Source of the DNA: Mycobacterium sp.
GTDB taxonomy: Bacteria; Actinomycetota; Actinomycetes; Mycobacteriales; Mycobacteriaceae
NCBI GenBank assembly: GCA_025966225.1
Contig: JAOPVI010000067.1
Span: 1 to 32,830, forward strand
Direction: 5' to 3'
DNA length: 32,830 nucleotides
The notes under the pieces are model-generated. The model did not search any database, was not told the DNA's origin, and was given only the letters and a program-made list of their open reading frames with translations. Made by a program: the position numbers and the translations under genes. Positions 15,355 through 22,411 of the stretch are shown piece after piece; the first letter of the stretch is position 1, and each line of letters opens with the position of its first letter.

Positions 15355-15654
15355 TCAGCTGGCCGGGTAGTCCCGCCTGAGCAGGTCGTAGAACGCATAG
15401 GCGGGCGCGCCAAGGGCAGCGGAAAGTGCGCGTGCGTACTCCCTGGCGAGCTCTGGCCCCTCGGCCTGCTCGTCGAAAGTGCCCGACAGATCTACCGCGA
15501 TCCGGCATCCGAACGTGTCGGTCAGCAACGTGTCGTCGACGGTGGCGCTCGTGACGCCTTCCGGCATCGGCAACCGACTCACGGCCAACCGCACCTCACT
15601 TGGTAGCGCCGACATGTCGACGTACACCGAAACGAATGCCCCCATGGCCACCAT
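15355..15654 (-). CDS. Small conserved-looking hypothetical protein
   Basis: 99 aa, cytoplasmic, no transmembrane segment. It begins with a beta-rich part (SVYVDMSALP) and ends with a helical part (LAREYARALSAALGAPAYAFYDLLRRDYP). AGGGG just before ATG 15654 supports the start. I do not recognise a family. The stop codon abuts that of the carboxyltransferase gene, and it lies 51 bp downstream of the ABC permease on the other side, so it may be its own unit or the tail of the ABC operon reading the same way. Confidence 0.6.
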   Translation of the reverse strand: MVAMGAFVSVYVDMSALPSEVRLAVSRLPMPEGVTSATVDDTLLTDTFGCRIAVDLSGTFDEQAEGPELAREYARALSAALGAPAYAFYDLLRRDYPAS

Positions 15655-15705
15655 GATCCCCTGGCAACGCCTTGATCGCAGGGGGCGGGTCCCAAGCTCG
15701 GCGGT

Positions 15706-16524
15706 TTAGTCCGTGGAGGTGACCCGCCGCGAGCTCAACAGCTGGCGCGCCGCCCAGTCGAGCAGGTAACCGAGTATCCCGATGACGACGATCACTGCGA
15801 CGACCTGGTCGTACGCCAGCTGGTCGCGCGCATTGAGGAGCTGATAGCCCAGCCCCGAGCGGACCCCGAGCATTTCGGCGGGCACCAGCACGATCCACGC
15901 GATGCCGAGGGCCAGCCTCAGCCCGGTCTGAACCGGTCCGCGAATCGCAGGCAGCACGACGGCGCTAAGCAGTTCGAGGCGGGTGGCGTGAAAGGAGCGC
16001 GCGACGTCCAGGTAACCGGGCTCGATCGCGTGGACGCCCGCGGCGGTGTTGAGCAGGATCGGCCAGACCGCCGCGGCGGCGATGAGGAAGATGACCGGCT
16101 CGCTGCCGATGCCGAACACCGCGACCGCGATCGGCGCCCACGACAGCGGCGAGATCATCCGCAGGAACTGTACGACCGGCAGGGATGCCCGCTCCACCGC
16201 GATGCTCAACCCGACGAGCAGACCCGCCGGAACCCCGATCACGGCGGCCACGAGGAGTCCGATCAGCAACCGCCACAGGCTGATTCCGGCGTCGGGCAGT
16301 AACACCCCGCGGCTGTACAGGTCGCCGACCGCGGCCACCACCTTGAAGGGCACGGTCTGGCGCAACAGCGAGTGCGGCGCGCTGAGCACCGCGGTCACCA
16401 GCCACCACACCCCGATCGACGCGGCGATGGCGAACACCGGTGGCAACAAGCGTTGTAGTACGCGACGACGTCCACGGGCGGCCGCGCTGACGTTTCGGAT
16501 GTCATCGGCTTCGATGAGGGTCAT
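15706..16524 (-). CDS. ABC transporter permease (SsuC/TauC/NrtB type)
   Basis: 272 aa inner-membrane protein with about six hydrophobic segments (first around 28-48, last around 240-258). The permease cytoplasmic loop EPGYLDVARSFHATRLELL matches the EAA-type coupling loop that docks the ATPase. Family members import sulfonates, taurine, nitrate, cyanate or pyrimidine-like compounds. The ATG at 16524 overlaps the binding-protein stop as ATGA. Last gene of the five-gene overlapping operon. Confidence 0.92.
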   Translation of the reverse strand: MTLIEADDIRNVSAAARGRRRVLQRLLPPVFAIAASIGVWWLVTAVLSAPHSLLRQTVPFKVVAAVGDLYSRGVLLPDAGISLWRLLIGLLVAAVIGVPAGLLVGLSIAVERASLPVVQFLRMISPLSWAPIAVAVFGIGSEPVIFLIAAAAVWPILLNTAAGVHAIEPGYLDVARSFHATRLELLSAVVLPAIRGPVQTGLRLALGIAWIVLVPAEMLGVRSGLGYQLLNARDQLAYDQVVAVIVVIGILGYLLDWAARQLLSSRRVTSTD

Positions 16525-17669
16525 AGCGGTGCCACCTGTTCGATTCGGTTGAGGGGGCCGGGCTGGGCGTTCAATGCGGCCCGGACGAAGCCGTCGTCGA
16601 CCAATTCGCCGTGCACTCTTGCCGAATCGATCCGGTCCAGGAACCGCCGGTCACCGTCGACGACCGTGTCGCTCATGGCCTCCACCAAGCGCTCGGTGAA
16701 GCTCGGATACGGGTACGGCTTGAAGCCCAGATGCTGTGGCTGCCAATCGGGATGGCGCAGCGGATAGGGCGCCGTGGGGTAGGTCAGCGCCAGCGCGACG
16801 GCCTTCGTCGGTTGCGGCAGGTACCGGCCGTCGCCGAGTATCGCGGCCGCGCCCTTGCGGTCGGCGTCCAGGCGCACCTGGGCAGCCACCACCGCGTTGG
16901 TGACGGCTTGCACTGCGTTCGGTCTGCTCTCGATCACGTCTTCGCGAGTGACCAGCACGCAGCAGGCATGATCGCGCCACACGTCGCCGAGGAACGTGTG
17001 GATGCGCCCGATCCCCTTGATTTGTGCCATCGCATTGAACGGGTCGGCGACGACATAGCCGCCGATGGACCGGTTGGCCAGGGCGGGCACCATGTCCGAC
17101 GGGCTCATCACGACCAGTTCGACGGTGCCTTGGCTGCGCGACGCACTGCGTCGGATGACCGGCCGCAGCCCGTGCGTGCGCAGCAGCTGCTGCAGCACGA
17201 TGTTGTGGATCGACCACCAGAACGGGATCGCAACCTGCGTCCCGGCCAGCTCGGCCAGCTCCTTGAGCTCGGGTGTCACCGTCAGCGCAGAGCCGTTGGT
17301 GTGGTTCCAACCCAGCACCCGCACGCCACCGCCGAGCGTGTAGCGCAGCTGTATGGCCATCGGCATCAGCAGATGCGCCACGTCCACCTGACGGGTGATG
17401 AACGCTTCCGCCAATGCGGCCCAGCTGCGGAACAGCACCGGCTTGACCGCACTGACACTGCCAGGCGGGTACAGCCCGGCGGCGTGTGCCACGAGCAGCG
17501 GCGCAGCGTCGGTGATCGGTACATAGCCGATGCGCAGCTGGGGCCCGTTGCCTGCCGGTTCGGTGATGGCGCTGCGCGCCAGGTCGGCCACCCCGAACAA
17601 GCCTCCCGCCGCGGCCAGTCCCACGCCGGCGCCCAGCAAGGTGCGCCGCGACAGCGCGGCGGGACTCAA
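16521..17669 (-). CDS. ABC transporter substrate-binding protein (NrtA/SsuA-like)
   Basis: 382 aa from TTG 17669, which overlaps the ATPase stop as TTGA. The N-terminus SRRTLLGAGVGLAAAGG is a twin-arginine (Tat) type signal, so the folded protein is exported, possibly with its ligand. After it comes LRIGYVPITDAAPLLVAHAAGL, close in style to nitrate/bicarbonate-type (NrtA/CmpA) binding proteins, and the IPFWWSIHNIVLQQLL segment of that group. No lipobox Cys is present, so membrane tethering is not obvious. The ligand is unknown. An in-frame start upstream would overlap the ATPase gene by about 100 bp and lose the signal-peptide position. Confidence 0.87.
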   Translation of the reverse strand: MSPAALSRRTLLGAGVGLAAAGGLFGVADLARSAITEPAGNGPQLRIGYVPITDAAPLLVAHAAGLYPPGSVSAVKPVLFRSWAALAEAFITRQVDVAHLLMPMAIQLRYTLGGGVRVLGWNHTNGSALTVTPELKELAELAGTQVAIPFWWSIHNIVLQQLLRTHGLRPVIRRSASRSQGTVELVVMSPSDMVPALANRSIGGYVVADPFNAMAQIKGIGRIHTFLGDVWRDHACCVLVTREDVIESRPNAVQAVTNAVVAAQVRLDADRKGAAAILGDGRYLPQPTKAVALALTYPTAPYPLRHPDWQPQHLGFKPYPYPSFTERLVEAMSDTVVDGDRRFLDRIDSARVHGELVDDGFVRAALNAQPGPLNRIEQVAPL

Positions 17670-18409
17670 GACGCCGCCCGCGCGACGAGCCCCGCGTGCT
17701 CGGGCTGGTACTGCTCGACGATCTCCGTGCGCAACGCGTCGAGGTCGCTGCCTCGCGCTCCGGGCTCCCACTGACCGGCCAGCCGGCCGTCACGCAGCAG
17801 CACCACCCGACCTGCCAGCGCCAGCGCCTCGCCGACGTCGTGGGTGACGAGCACGACGGTGACGTCCAGCTGGGCGGCCAGGTCTGCCAGCCAGCCCTGG
17901 AGGTCGGTGCGGATGGCGGGGTCCAGGGCGCTGAACGGCTCGTCGAGCAACAGCAACCTCGGCCGGGTGGCGACGGCCCGCAGGATCGCCACCCGCTGCG
18001 CCTGGCCGCCCGACAGTTGATCGGGATGGCGCTGCGCCAACGCCTCCAGCCCGAACCGGCTCGTCAGCGCTTCTGCGTCAACCGCGTCGAAGGCCTTCCG
18101 GTGGGCACCGAAGCGCCTCGCGAACGCAACGTTCTGGGCCACGGTCAGCCACGGCATCAGCAGCGGCTGCTGGAACACCACCCCGGTCTGCGGCCTGCCG
18201 CCGTCGCCGCTCCAACTGACGGTTCCCGAGGACAACGGCTCCAGCCCGGCCAACACCCTCAGCAGCGTCGACTTCCCGCTACCGCTGCGACCGAGCACTG
18301 CAAGAAACTCCCCAACGCCGATCGTCAGGTCGACGTCGCGCAGCGCCTGGACAGAGCCCGGGCCGGCGCCAAAGCTCTTGTGGGCCGCGCTTATTCGTAC
18401 CGTGCTCAA
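17666..18409 (-). CDS. ABC transporter ATPase (SsuB/TauB/NrtC type)
   Basis: 247 aa from TTG 18409, which overlaps the preceding stop as TTGA. All nucleotide-binding motifs are present: Walker A GRSGSGKST, Q-loop VVFQQPLLMPWLTV, signature LSGGQAQR, Walker B LLLLDEPFSALD and switch His in VTHD. The MPWLTV Q-loop is typical of the nitrate/sulfonate/taurine importer group. The open frame continues 73 codons further upstream into the acyl-CoA-dehydrogenase-like gene, but that extension is arginine-rich shadow sequence with no homology. Powers the permease encoded two genes downstream. Confidence 0.93.
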   Translation of the reverse strand: MSTVRISAAHKSFGAGPGSVQALRDVDLTIGVGEFLAVLGRSGSGKSTLLRVLAGLEPLSSGTVSWSGDGGRPQTGVVFQQPLLMPWLTVAQNVAFARRFGAHRKAFDAVDAEALTSRFGLEALAQRHPDQLSGGQAQRVAILRAVATRPRLLLLDEPFSALDPAIRTDLQGWLADLAAQLDVTVVLVTHDVGEALALAGRVVLLRDGRLAGQWEPGARGSDLDALRTEIVEQYQPEHAGLVARAAS

Positions 18410-19449
18410 GCCTGGCTGAGTTCCCACCGCAGTTGTCCTTCCGAAGGCGATTGAATGGGCAGGAAGGCGGACTCCCGGAAGCGCCGGTTGGCGGCGCTGC
18501 CCAGTGCGTACCCCGCGCCGCCGGTAAGCGTGACCTCGAGCCGGGTGGCATCGACCGCGAGTCCCGCGGCGTGCAGCCGCAATTCGATCAGGTTCGAAAG
18601 CGGTGTGTGCGCCGGTTTGACCGCCCACCGGTACAGGCGCTCGCGGTGCTGAAGTGCAGCCTGAGTCAGTGCGGACAGGCTCTCCTCGAACTGCGCCCCC
18701 GCCCCGTGGTGCAGGCGTTGCGCCCCGCGCAGTGCGGCGGCGCCGACGCCGACACAGAACGCGGTTTGCAGCAGCAGGAACGTCGGTCGGATCTTGGCCA
18801 CGAAGCCGCGCAGGTCGGTGCTGACGATCCGGGCGCTCGGCACCGCGACGTCGTCGAGGCGCAGCGAGGTCGACCCGGTGGCGTTCAGGGCCATCAAGCG
18901 CGGGGCCGGGTTGATCGTGACCCCTTCCGCGTCGGCGTCGACGACGACCACGTAGGTCTCGCCACGCTCCGTCCGGGCGGGCAGCACGATCAACGCGTCG
19001 GCGAAGACGTTCGACGCCCAGCGGATCGGCCCACTGATGCGCAGTCCGTCGCCGTCGGGTCGGGCGATGACCGGCAGCTCCCCCAGCCCGGCGACGTGCT
19101 TCAGGCCGGCTGCCATGGCGGTGACGCCCACCCGCTCACCGCGGGCCAAGGCGTCGAAGTGATTTTCGCGCAACGACTCTGGAGCTAGATGCACGTAGTG
19201 CAGCGCCATCCGGTGCGCCCATACGCAGAACCCTGCCGCCAGGCTCGCCGTCGAGATCTCCTCGATCACGGCCACCTGGTCCGGCAACGCGGCGCGGTCC
19301 AGGCCCAGCCGGAGCAACCCGGCGCCGCCGAGTGCGGTGAGGTCGTCCCGGATGTCGGCCGTCGCGTCGTCAAGCGCAGCGGCCCGCTCGGCGACGCGAT
19401 CCACGGCCGCGCCGAGGTCGGCGACCGCTTCGCTGACCGGTGCGCTCAC
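18406..19449 (-). CDS. Acyl-CoA-dehydrogenase-fold flavoprotein, probable monooxygenase-type
   Basis: 347 aa from GTG 19449, overlapping the upstream stop as GTGA. The fold is shown by an N-terminal helical domain with LGGAGLLRLGL, the beta-domain strand ISGPIRWASNVFADALIVL, and LMALNATGSTSLRLDDVAVP leading to a C-terminal four-helix domain ending in GGAGYALGSAANRRFRESAF. In true dehydrogenases the segment after that reads I-Y-E-G-T-S-E; here it is I-Q-S-P-S-E-G (332-338), so the catalytic-base Glu is absent. Flavin monooxygenases of this fold (DszC, SfnB) also work without it. Being sandwiched with an importer, it probably oxidises the imported compound with FMNH2; no flavin reductase gene is adjacent. 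Confidence 0.8.
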   Translation of the reverse strand: MSAPVSEAVADLGAAVDRVAERAAALDDATADIRDDLTALGGAGLLRLGLDRAALPDQVAVIEEISTASLAAGFCVWAHRMALHYVHLAPESLRENHFDALARGERVGVTAMAAGLKHVAGLGELPVIARPDGDGLRISGPIRWASNVFADALIVLPARTERGETYVVVVDADAEGVTINPAPRLMALNATGSTSLRLDDVAVPSARIVSTDLRGFVAKIRPTFLLLQTAFCVGVGAAALRGAQRLHHGAGAQFEESLSALTQAALQHRERLYRWAVKPAHTPLSNLIELRLHAAGLAVDATRLEVTLTGGAGYALGSAANRRFRESAFLPIQSPSEGQLRWELSQA

Positions 19450-19976
19450 CGTTGCTCGCCGTCGAGTCCATGCAGTCGATCGATCGGGGTGCTGACGGCG
19501 TCGCGGGCGCGGCGCACCGCAGCCTCGTCCGGCGCGTCGTAGAAGCACAGGCACTTGATCATGTCCTCGCGCACGTAGGTGCGCAGGAAGCTGACCTCGG
19601 GGACGTCGGCGTATCTGGGCGCGTTGGCCTTCTTGCGGGCCAGGTAGGACTCCATGTCCAGCTCGGGGGGCAGATCCCACTCCACCAGGTAGCCCGCGAC
19701 AGGGCGGGCGGCCTTGACCGATTCGAGGTCCGCCCCGACCAGCCGTACCTCGTCGGGCCCGCTGACCTCGGTGGCCTCGAGCGTGGTGGCATCCAAAGTC
19801 GCTGGAGCACCCTGGAATTCGGCCACGGCGAAGATCCGATGGGACTGGGCGGTGATTTGCGCTTCGATCAGTTCGCCGCCGGCTCGGTGGACGTGGGCGT
19901 CGAGGTCCTTGAGCACCTGGGTGGTGTTTGCGCGGTCGGTTCCGCCTGCGACGACCTCGTAGAGATACAACGCCAT
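19446..19976 (-). CDS. Two-domain DUF4242-like (SCO4226-type) small ferredoxin-fold protein
   Basis: 176 aa from ATG 19976. Two alpha/beta halves are visible. Residues 1-60 begin MALYLYEVVAGG. Residues 95-170 begin GYLVEWDLPPELDMESYLA and continue to VSFLRTYVREDMIKCLCFYDAPDEAAVRRA, which is the DUF4242 pattern known from a nickel-binding Streptomyces protein (SCO4226). The halves look like a duplicated ferredoxin-like barrel. The function is unknown; candidates are a metal- or ligand-binding accessory to the flavoprotein that follows, with which it shares a GTGA overlap. First gene of the operon, divergent from the TetR gene, with a palindrome between them. Confidence 0.7.
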   Translation of the reverse strand: MALYLYEVVAGGTDRANTTQVLKDLDAHVHRAGGELIEAQITAQSHRIFAVAEFQGAPATLDATTLEATEVSGPDEVRLVGADLESVKAARPVAGYLVEWDLPPELDMESYLARKKANAPRYADVPEVSFLRTYVREDMIKCLCFYDAPDEAAVRRARDAVSTPIDRLHGLDGEQR

Positions 19977-20022
19977 GTCCAATTCCCGTCCTTCGATGTG
20001 GTTCCGCCGACGACGCTGGCAC

Positions 20023-20040
20023 AGACAGAACGCTCTGTCT
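20023..20040. promoter_or_regulatory. TetR-type operator between the divergent TetR gene and ABC operon
   Basis: AGACAGAACGCTCTGTCT: perfect 7-bp arms AGACAGA/TCTGTCT about a near-symmetric centre, 16 of 18 bases symmetric. It lies 28 bp before GTG 20069 and 46 bp before ATG 19976, overlapping the -35 region of the TetR gene, so one bound dimer pair could control both directions. Size and form are typical of TetR operators. Confidence 0.8.
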
Positions 20041-20056
20041 ATTGCTGACCTGGCGT

Positions 20057-20062
20057 TAGGCT
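20057..20062 (+). promoter_or_regulatory. -10 hexamer TAGGCT for leaderless TetR transcript
   Basis: TAGGCT (pattern TANNNT) ends 6 nt before GTG 20069, so transcription is expected to start at the start codon. No Shine-Dalgarno sequence is present, consistent with a leaderless mRNA. Confidence 0.5.
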
Positions 20063-20068
20063 GGGCGC

Positions 20069-20701
20069 GTGAGTACCGCCGAACACAGTGCCGCGCCTGC
20101 GCCGGGCCACGCTCCAGCCCCGGCGGGTCCCGCCGAGCGGCTACTCGACACAGCAACGAAACTGTTTGCCGCTCAAGGTATTAGGGCGGTGGGCGTCGAC
20201 CAGATCCTGCGCGAGGCAGCGGTGGCCAAGGCGAGCCTCTACAGCACCTACGGGTCCAAGGATGCGTTGGTGATCGCCTACCTCGCCGATTTGGATCAAC
20301 GTGATCGCAACCGCTGGGTGTTGGCGGCCGCCGACGTCGCGGATCCGCTTGCCCGGGTGCTGCTGTTCTTCGACCTGGCGATCGAAGGCGCTCCCGCCCG
20401 CGGCTTTCGCGGATGCCTGTACGCCAACGCCGCCACGGAGTTCCCCGACATCGAGTTGGCGCCGGTTCGAGCGCATCGCCAGTGGATGCATGCCACCCTT
20501 GCCGCGCAGTTCACCGATGGCGGCCCCAAAGCCGCTGCCGACCCCAGCGTCGACCTCGCTCACCAAGTTCAGCTGATCTACGACGGCGCGCTGGTGGGCT
20601 CGAAGATCGAGCGTTCCGTCGAACCCCTGCGGCGGGCCCGCGCACTGACGCTCGAGCTCATCGCCCACAGCGACGCCCCTCCTCAGCCGTCAATTCCTTG
20701 A
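20069..20701 (+). CDS. TetR-family transcriptional regulator
   Basis: 210 aa. After an Ala/Pro-rich arm of about 20 residues comes the TetR domain: ERLLDTATKLFAAQGIRAVG, then the helix-turn-helix VDQILREAAVAKASLYSTYG (about 43-62) and SKDALVIAYL. The C-domain includes GFRGCLYANAATEFPD, a pattern of TetR proteins of the NemR/YcdC-like group with a conserved Cys that can sense electrophiles. It is divergent from the five-gene ABC/flavoprotein operon, with a strong palindrome between, so it most likely represses both itself and that operon until the substrate appears. Its 3' end overlaps the convergent HD gene by 19 bp. Confidence 0.92.
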   Translation: MSTAEHSAAPAPGHAPAPAGPAERLLDTATKLFAAQGIRAVGVDQILREAAVAKASLYSTYGSKDALVIAYLADLDQRDRNRWVLAAADVADPLARVLLFFDLAIEGAPARGFRGCLYANAATEFPDIELAPVRAHRQWMHATLAAQFTDGGPKAAADPSVDLAHQVQLIYDGALVGSKIERSVEPLRRARALTLELIAHSDAPPQPSIP

Positions 20702-21279
20702 TGGCCGGAGCGGACCAGGGCGTTGCGCGGACGTAGGAAGCCGGGCTGCTGCAGCTTGCGGACGGCCTTCAACGTCCCCATCGGGATGACCCGCTTGAAG
20801 AAGACGCTGGCATCGAAGGTGGCGCGGACCTCCTTGACGTAAGCGCTGGGGAGGCCGAATCGGATCAGCCCCTGGCTGACGTCGACGAGGTCGGCGCGAC
20901 GCACCGCTTCGACCAGCGCAGCGTGCGGGCGGGTCGCCCCGTAGCTCGACATCCGGTGGTGTTCGGCGACGATGAGCGCGAGTTCGTCTGACCAGGCCTG
21001 GCGACCGGTCTGCTCCAACCACGCGTCCTGGGCCTTGATCGACGGAGCCAGGTAGTCCAGCGTGTCGAACGCAGCCAGGTCGTGGAACGCCGCGGCGATC
21101 GCGAGCTTGTCGTCGCGGTCGGACGTGACCGGAGTCATGGCGCGGGCGAAGTTGACCACCCGATACACGTGCGCCTTGTATCCGTCGAAACCCGCGTCGT
21201 CACCACGGGCACGTTGACGGTGGGACTCGAGGATCTCCTCGGCCAACGGCAACTCGCGAATGATCTCTGGCGGCGTCAT
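20683..21279 (-). CDS. HD-domain phosphohydrolase-like protein
   Basis: 198 aa from ATG 21279. Metal-binding residues of an HD domain are visible: His37 (YKAHVYR), the His66-Asp67 pair (AAAFHDLAAFDT) and EHHRM further on. HD proteins hydrolyse nucleotides or phosphate esters, but many small mycobacterial ones have no known substrate. The start codon overlaps the MarR stop as ATGA, so it is translationally coupled to that regulator. The 3' end runs 19 bp into the convergent TetR gene. Confidence 0.8.
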   Translation of the reverse strand: MTPPEIIRELPLAEEILESHRQRARGDDAGFDGYKAHVYRVVNFARAMTPVTSDRDDKLAIAAAFHDLAAFDTLDYLAPSIKAQDAWLEQTGRQAWSDELALIVAEHHRMSSYGATRPHAALVEAVRRADLVDVSQGLIRFGLPSAYVKEVRATFDASVFFKRVIPMGTLKAVRKLQQPGFLRPRNALVRSGHQGIDG

Positions 21280-21842
21280 CGCACGGATCGTACGGCGGCC
21301 TGGCGGGCAGCTGGGCACATGCCCGCCGGTCGCCCGCAAGCGGCGAAGTCACACATCCTGCACAGGGCACCTCCGGCAGGTTGTTCGCCCGCCGCGCGCT
21401 GAGTGAGCCGCTGGCGCGTCAGATTGCCCACCACGAGCTCGCAGGTATGCAACAGGTCGCTGCGTTGTCGCGCCGTCAGTCCGACCAGCGCCGAGGCGAG
21501 CTCGTCGTTGCGGCGCGACCGCACCCGCTCGGCGACCGTCCTCCCGCGGCGGGTCAGCGAGATCTTGACCGAGCGCGCGTCGTCACCCGGTCGACGCGTC
21601 ACCCAACCGGCCCCGGCCAACCGGTCGACCAGTCGGACCGCGCCGGAGTGGGTCAAGCCGACGGCCTGACTGAGGGCGTGAACCGATCCTTCCGGTGAGA
21701 AGTCGAGCATGACGATCAGCGCCTCGGGTGCTGCGCCAGACAGCTGCGCGGCCTCTGCGCATGCGGCCCCGACCTGGTCCGTCAAACCCGTCGCGACCGC
21801 GCCGAGAAGGTTGGCCAGCCGCGCGTCGTCAAACGTGTTCAT
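21276..21842 (-). CDS. MarR-family regulator with a Cys-rich C-terminal tail
   Basis: About 188 aa if started at ATG 21842 (MNTFDDARL); ATG 21848 is also possible. A GTG at 21908 in the same frame lies inside the 21886-21916 inverted repeats and is rejected. The winged-helix domain shows LSQAVGLTHSGAVRLVDRL (recognition helix) and the wing WVTRRPGDDARSVKISLT. The C-terminus carries CRMCDFAACGRPAGMC: four Cys spaced 2, 4 and 6 residues apart, possibly a metal or redox site. Divergent from the AHSA1-like gene and coupled by ATGA to the HD gene. It probably represses the divergent gene. Confidence 0.85.
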   Translation of the reverse strand: MNTFDDARLANLLGAVATGLTDQVGAACAEAAQLSGAAPEALIVMLDFSPEGSVHALSQAVGLTHSGAVRLVDRLAGAGWVTRRPGDDARSVKISLTRRGRTVAERVRSRRNDELASALVGLTARQRSDLLHTCELVVGNLTRQRLTQRAAGEQPAGGALCRMCDFAACGRPAGMCPAARQAAVRSVR

Positions 21843-21885
21843 ACGCATGACAGTAGAGGGGTTGATCGTCCCGGGGATGTGTGAT

Positions 21886-21916
21886 TGAGTGATATATGTA
21901 TGACTCACTCATATAT
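21886..21916. promoter_or_regulatory. Overlapping inverted repeats between MarR and AHSA1-like genes
   Basis: TGAGTGA (21886-21892) pairs with TCACTCA (21905-21911) across 12 nt, and ATATATG (21892-21898) pairs with CATATAT (21910-21916) across 11 nt. The stretch is strikingly A+T-rich for this genome. It lies 14 bp before ATG 21931. Likely MarR operator plus promoter. Confidence 0.6.
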
Positions 21917-21930
21917 TGGAGTTGGTGAAG

Positions 21931-22359
21931 ATGACTAATTTGATTGCTACCGCACGGATCGACATCGAAGCGACGCCCGAGCAGGTGTGGCGGGCGCTCA
22001 CCGACCCCGCGCTGATCAAGCAGTACTTCATGGGCGCAGACGTCGAGGCCGACTGGAAGCCCGGCAGTCCGATCACCTGGAAGGGCGAATACCAGGGCAA
22101 GTCTTACGAAGACAAGGGCGAGCTCATCGAGGTCGTACCCGAAGAGCGTTTGCAGCACACTCATTTCAGCCCGATGAGCGGTCAGCCGGATGAGCCTGAG
22201 AACTACCACACGCTGACGTACACGTTGCAGAAGCATGGAGCGCACACCAAAGTCGTGTTGACGCAGGACAACAACGGAAGCGAAGAGGAAGCCGAACGCT
22301 CGAGTTCGACGTGGGCCGCCATGCTCGACGGGCTGAAGAAGACCGTCGAAGACCGCTAG
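21931..22359 (+). CDS. AHSA1/SRPBCC-domain protein
   Basis: 142 aa, START-like helix-grip fold. The N-terminus IEATPEQVWRALTDPALIKQ and the following YFMGADVEADWKPGSPITW are diagnostic of the AHSA1 (activator of Hsp90 ATPase homologue) branch. It ends in a long amphipathic helix (SSSTWAAMLDGLKKTVED). Bacterial members bind small hydrophobic ligands; the true role is seldom known. Start ATG 21931 has GGAG 9 nt upstream; an upstream TTG in frame overlaps that ribosome site. Divergent from the MarR gene, a common pairing of AHSA1 proteins with a small winged-helix regulator. Confidence 0.9.
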   Translation: MTNLIATARIDIEATPEQVWRALTDPALIKQYFMGADVEADWKPGSPITWKGEYQGKSYEDKGELIEVVPEERLQHTHFSPMSGQPDEPENYHTLTYTLQKHGAHTKVVLTQDNNGSEEEAERSSSTWAAMLDGLKKTVEDR

Positions 22360-22411
22360 CCGCCGGTCGACTGGCCCGATCGGTCAGCTCGGCCGAGAAG
22401 ATGGTGACAAA

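Noticed and set aside
16611..17774. Plus-strand open frame opposite the substrate-binding protein gene
   Set aside because: Lacks any motif, and the minus-strand frame has a Tat signal and NrtA-like sequence with exact operon overlaps.
18410..18628. N-terminal extension of the ABC ATPase
   Set aside because: Arg-rich sequence without homology that overlaps the flavoprotein gene; the TTGA junction gives a normal-length ATPase.
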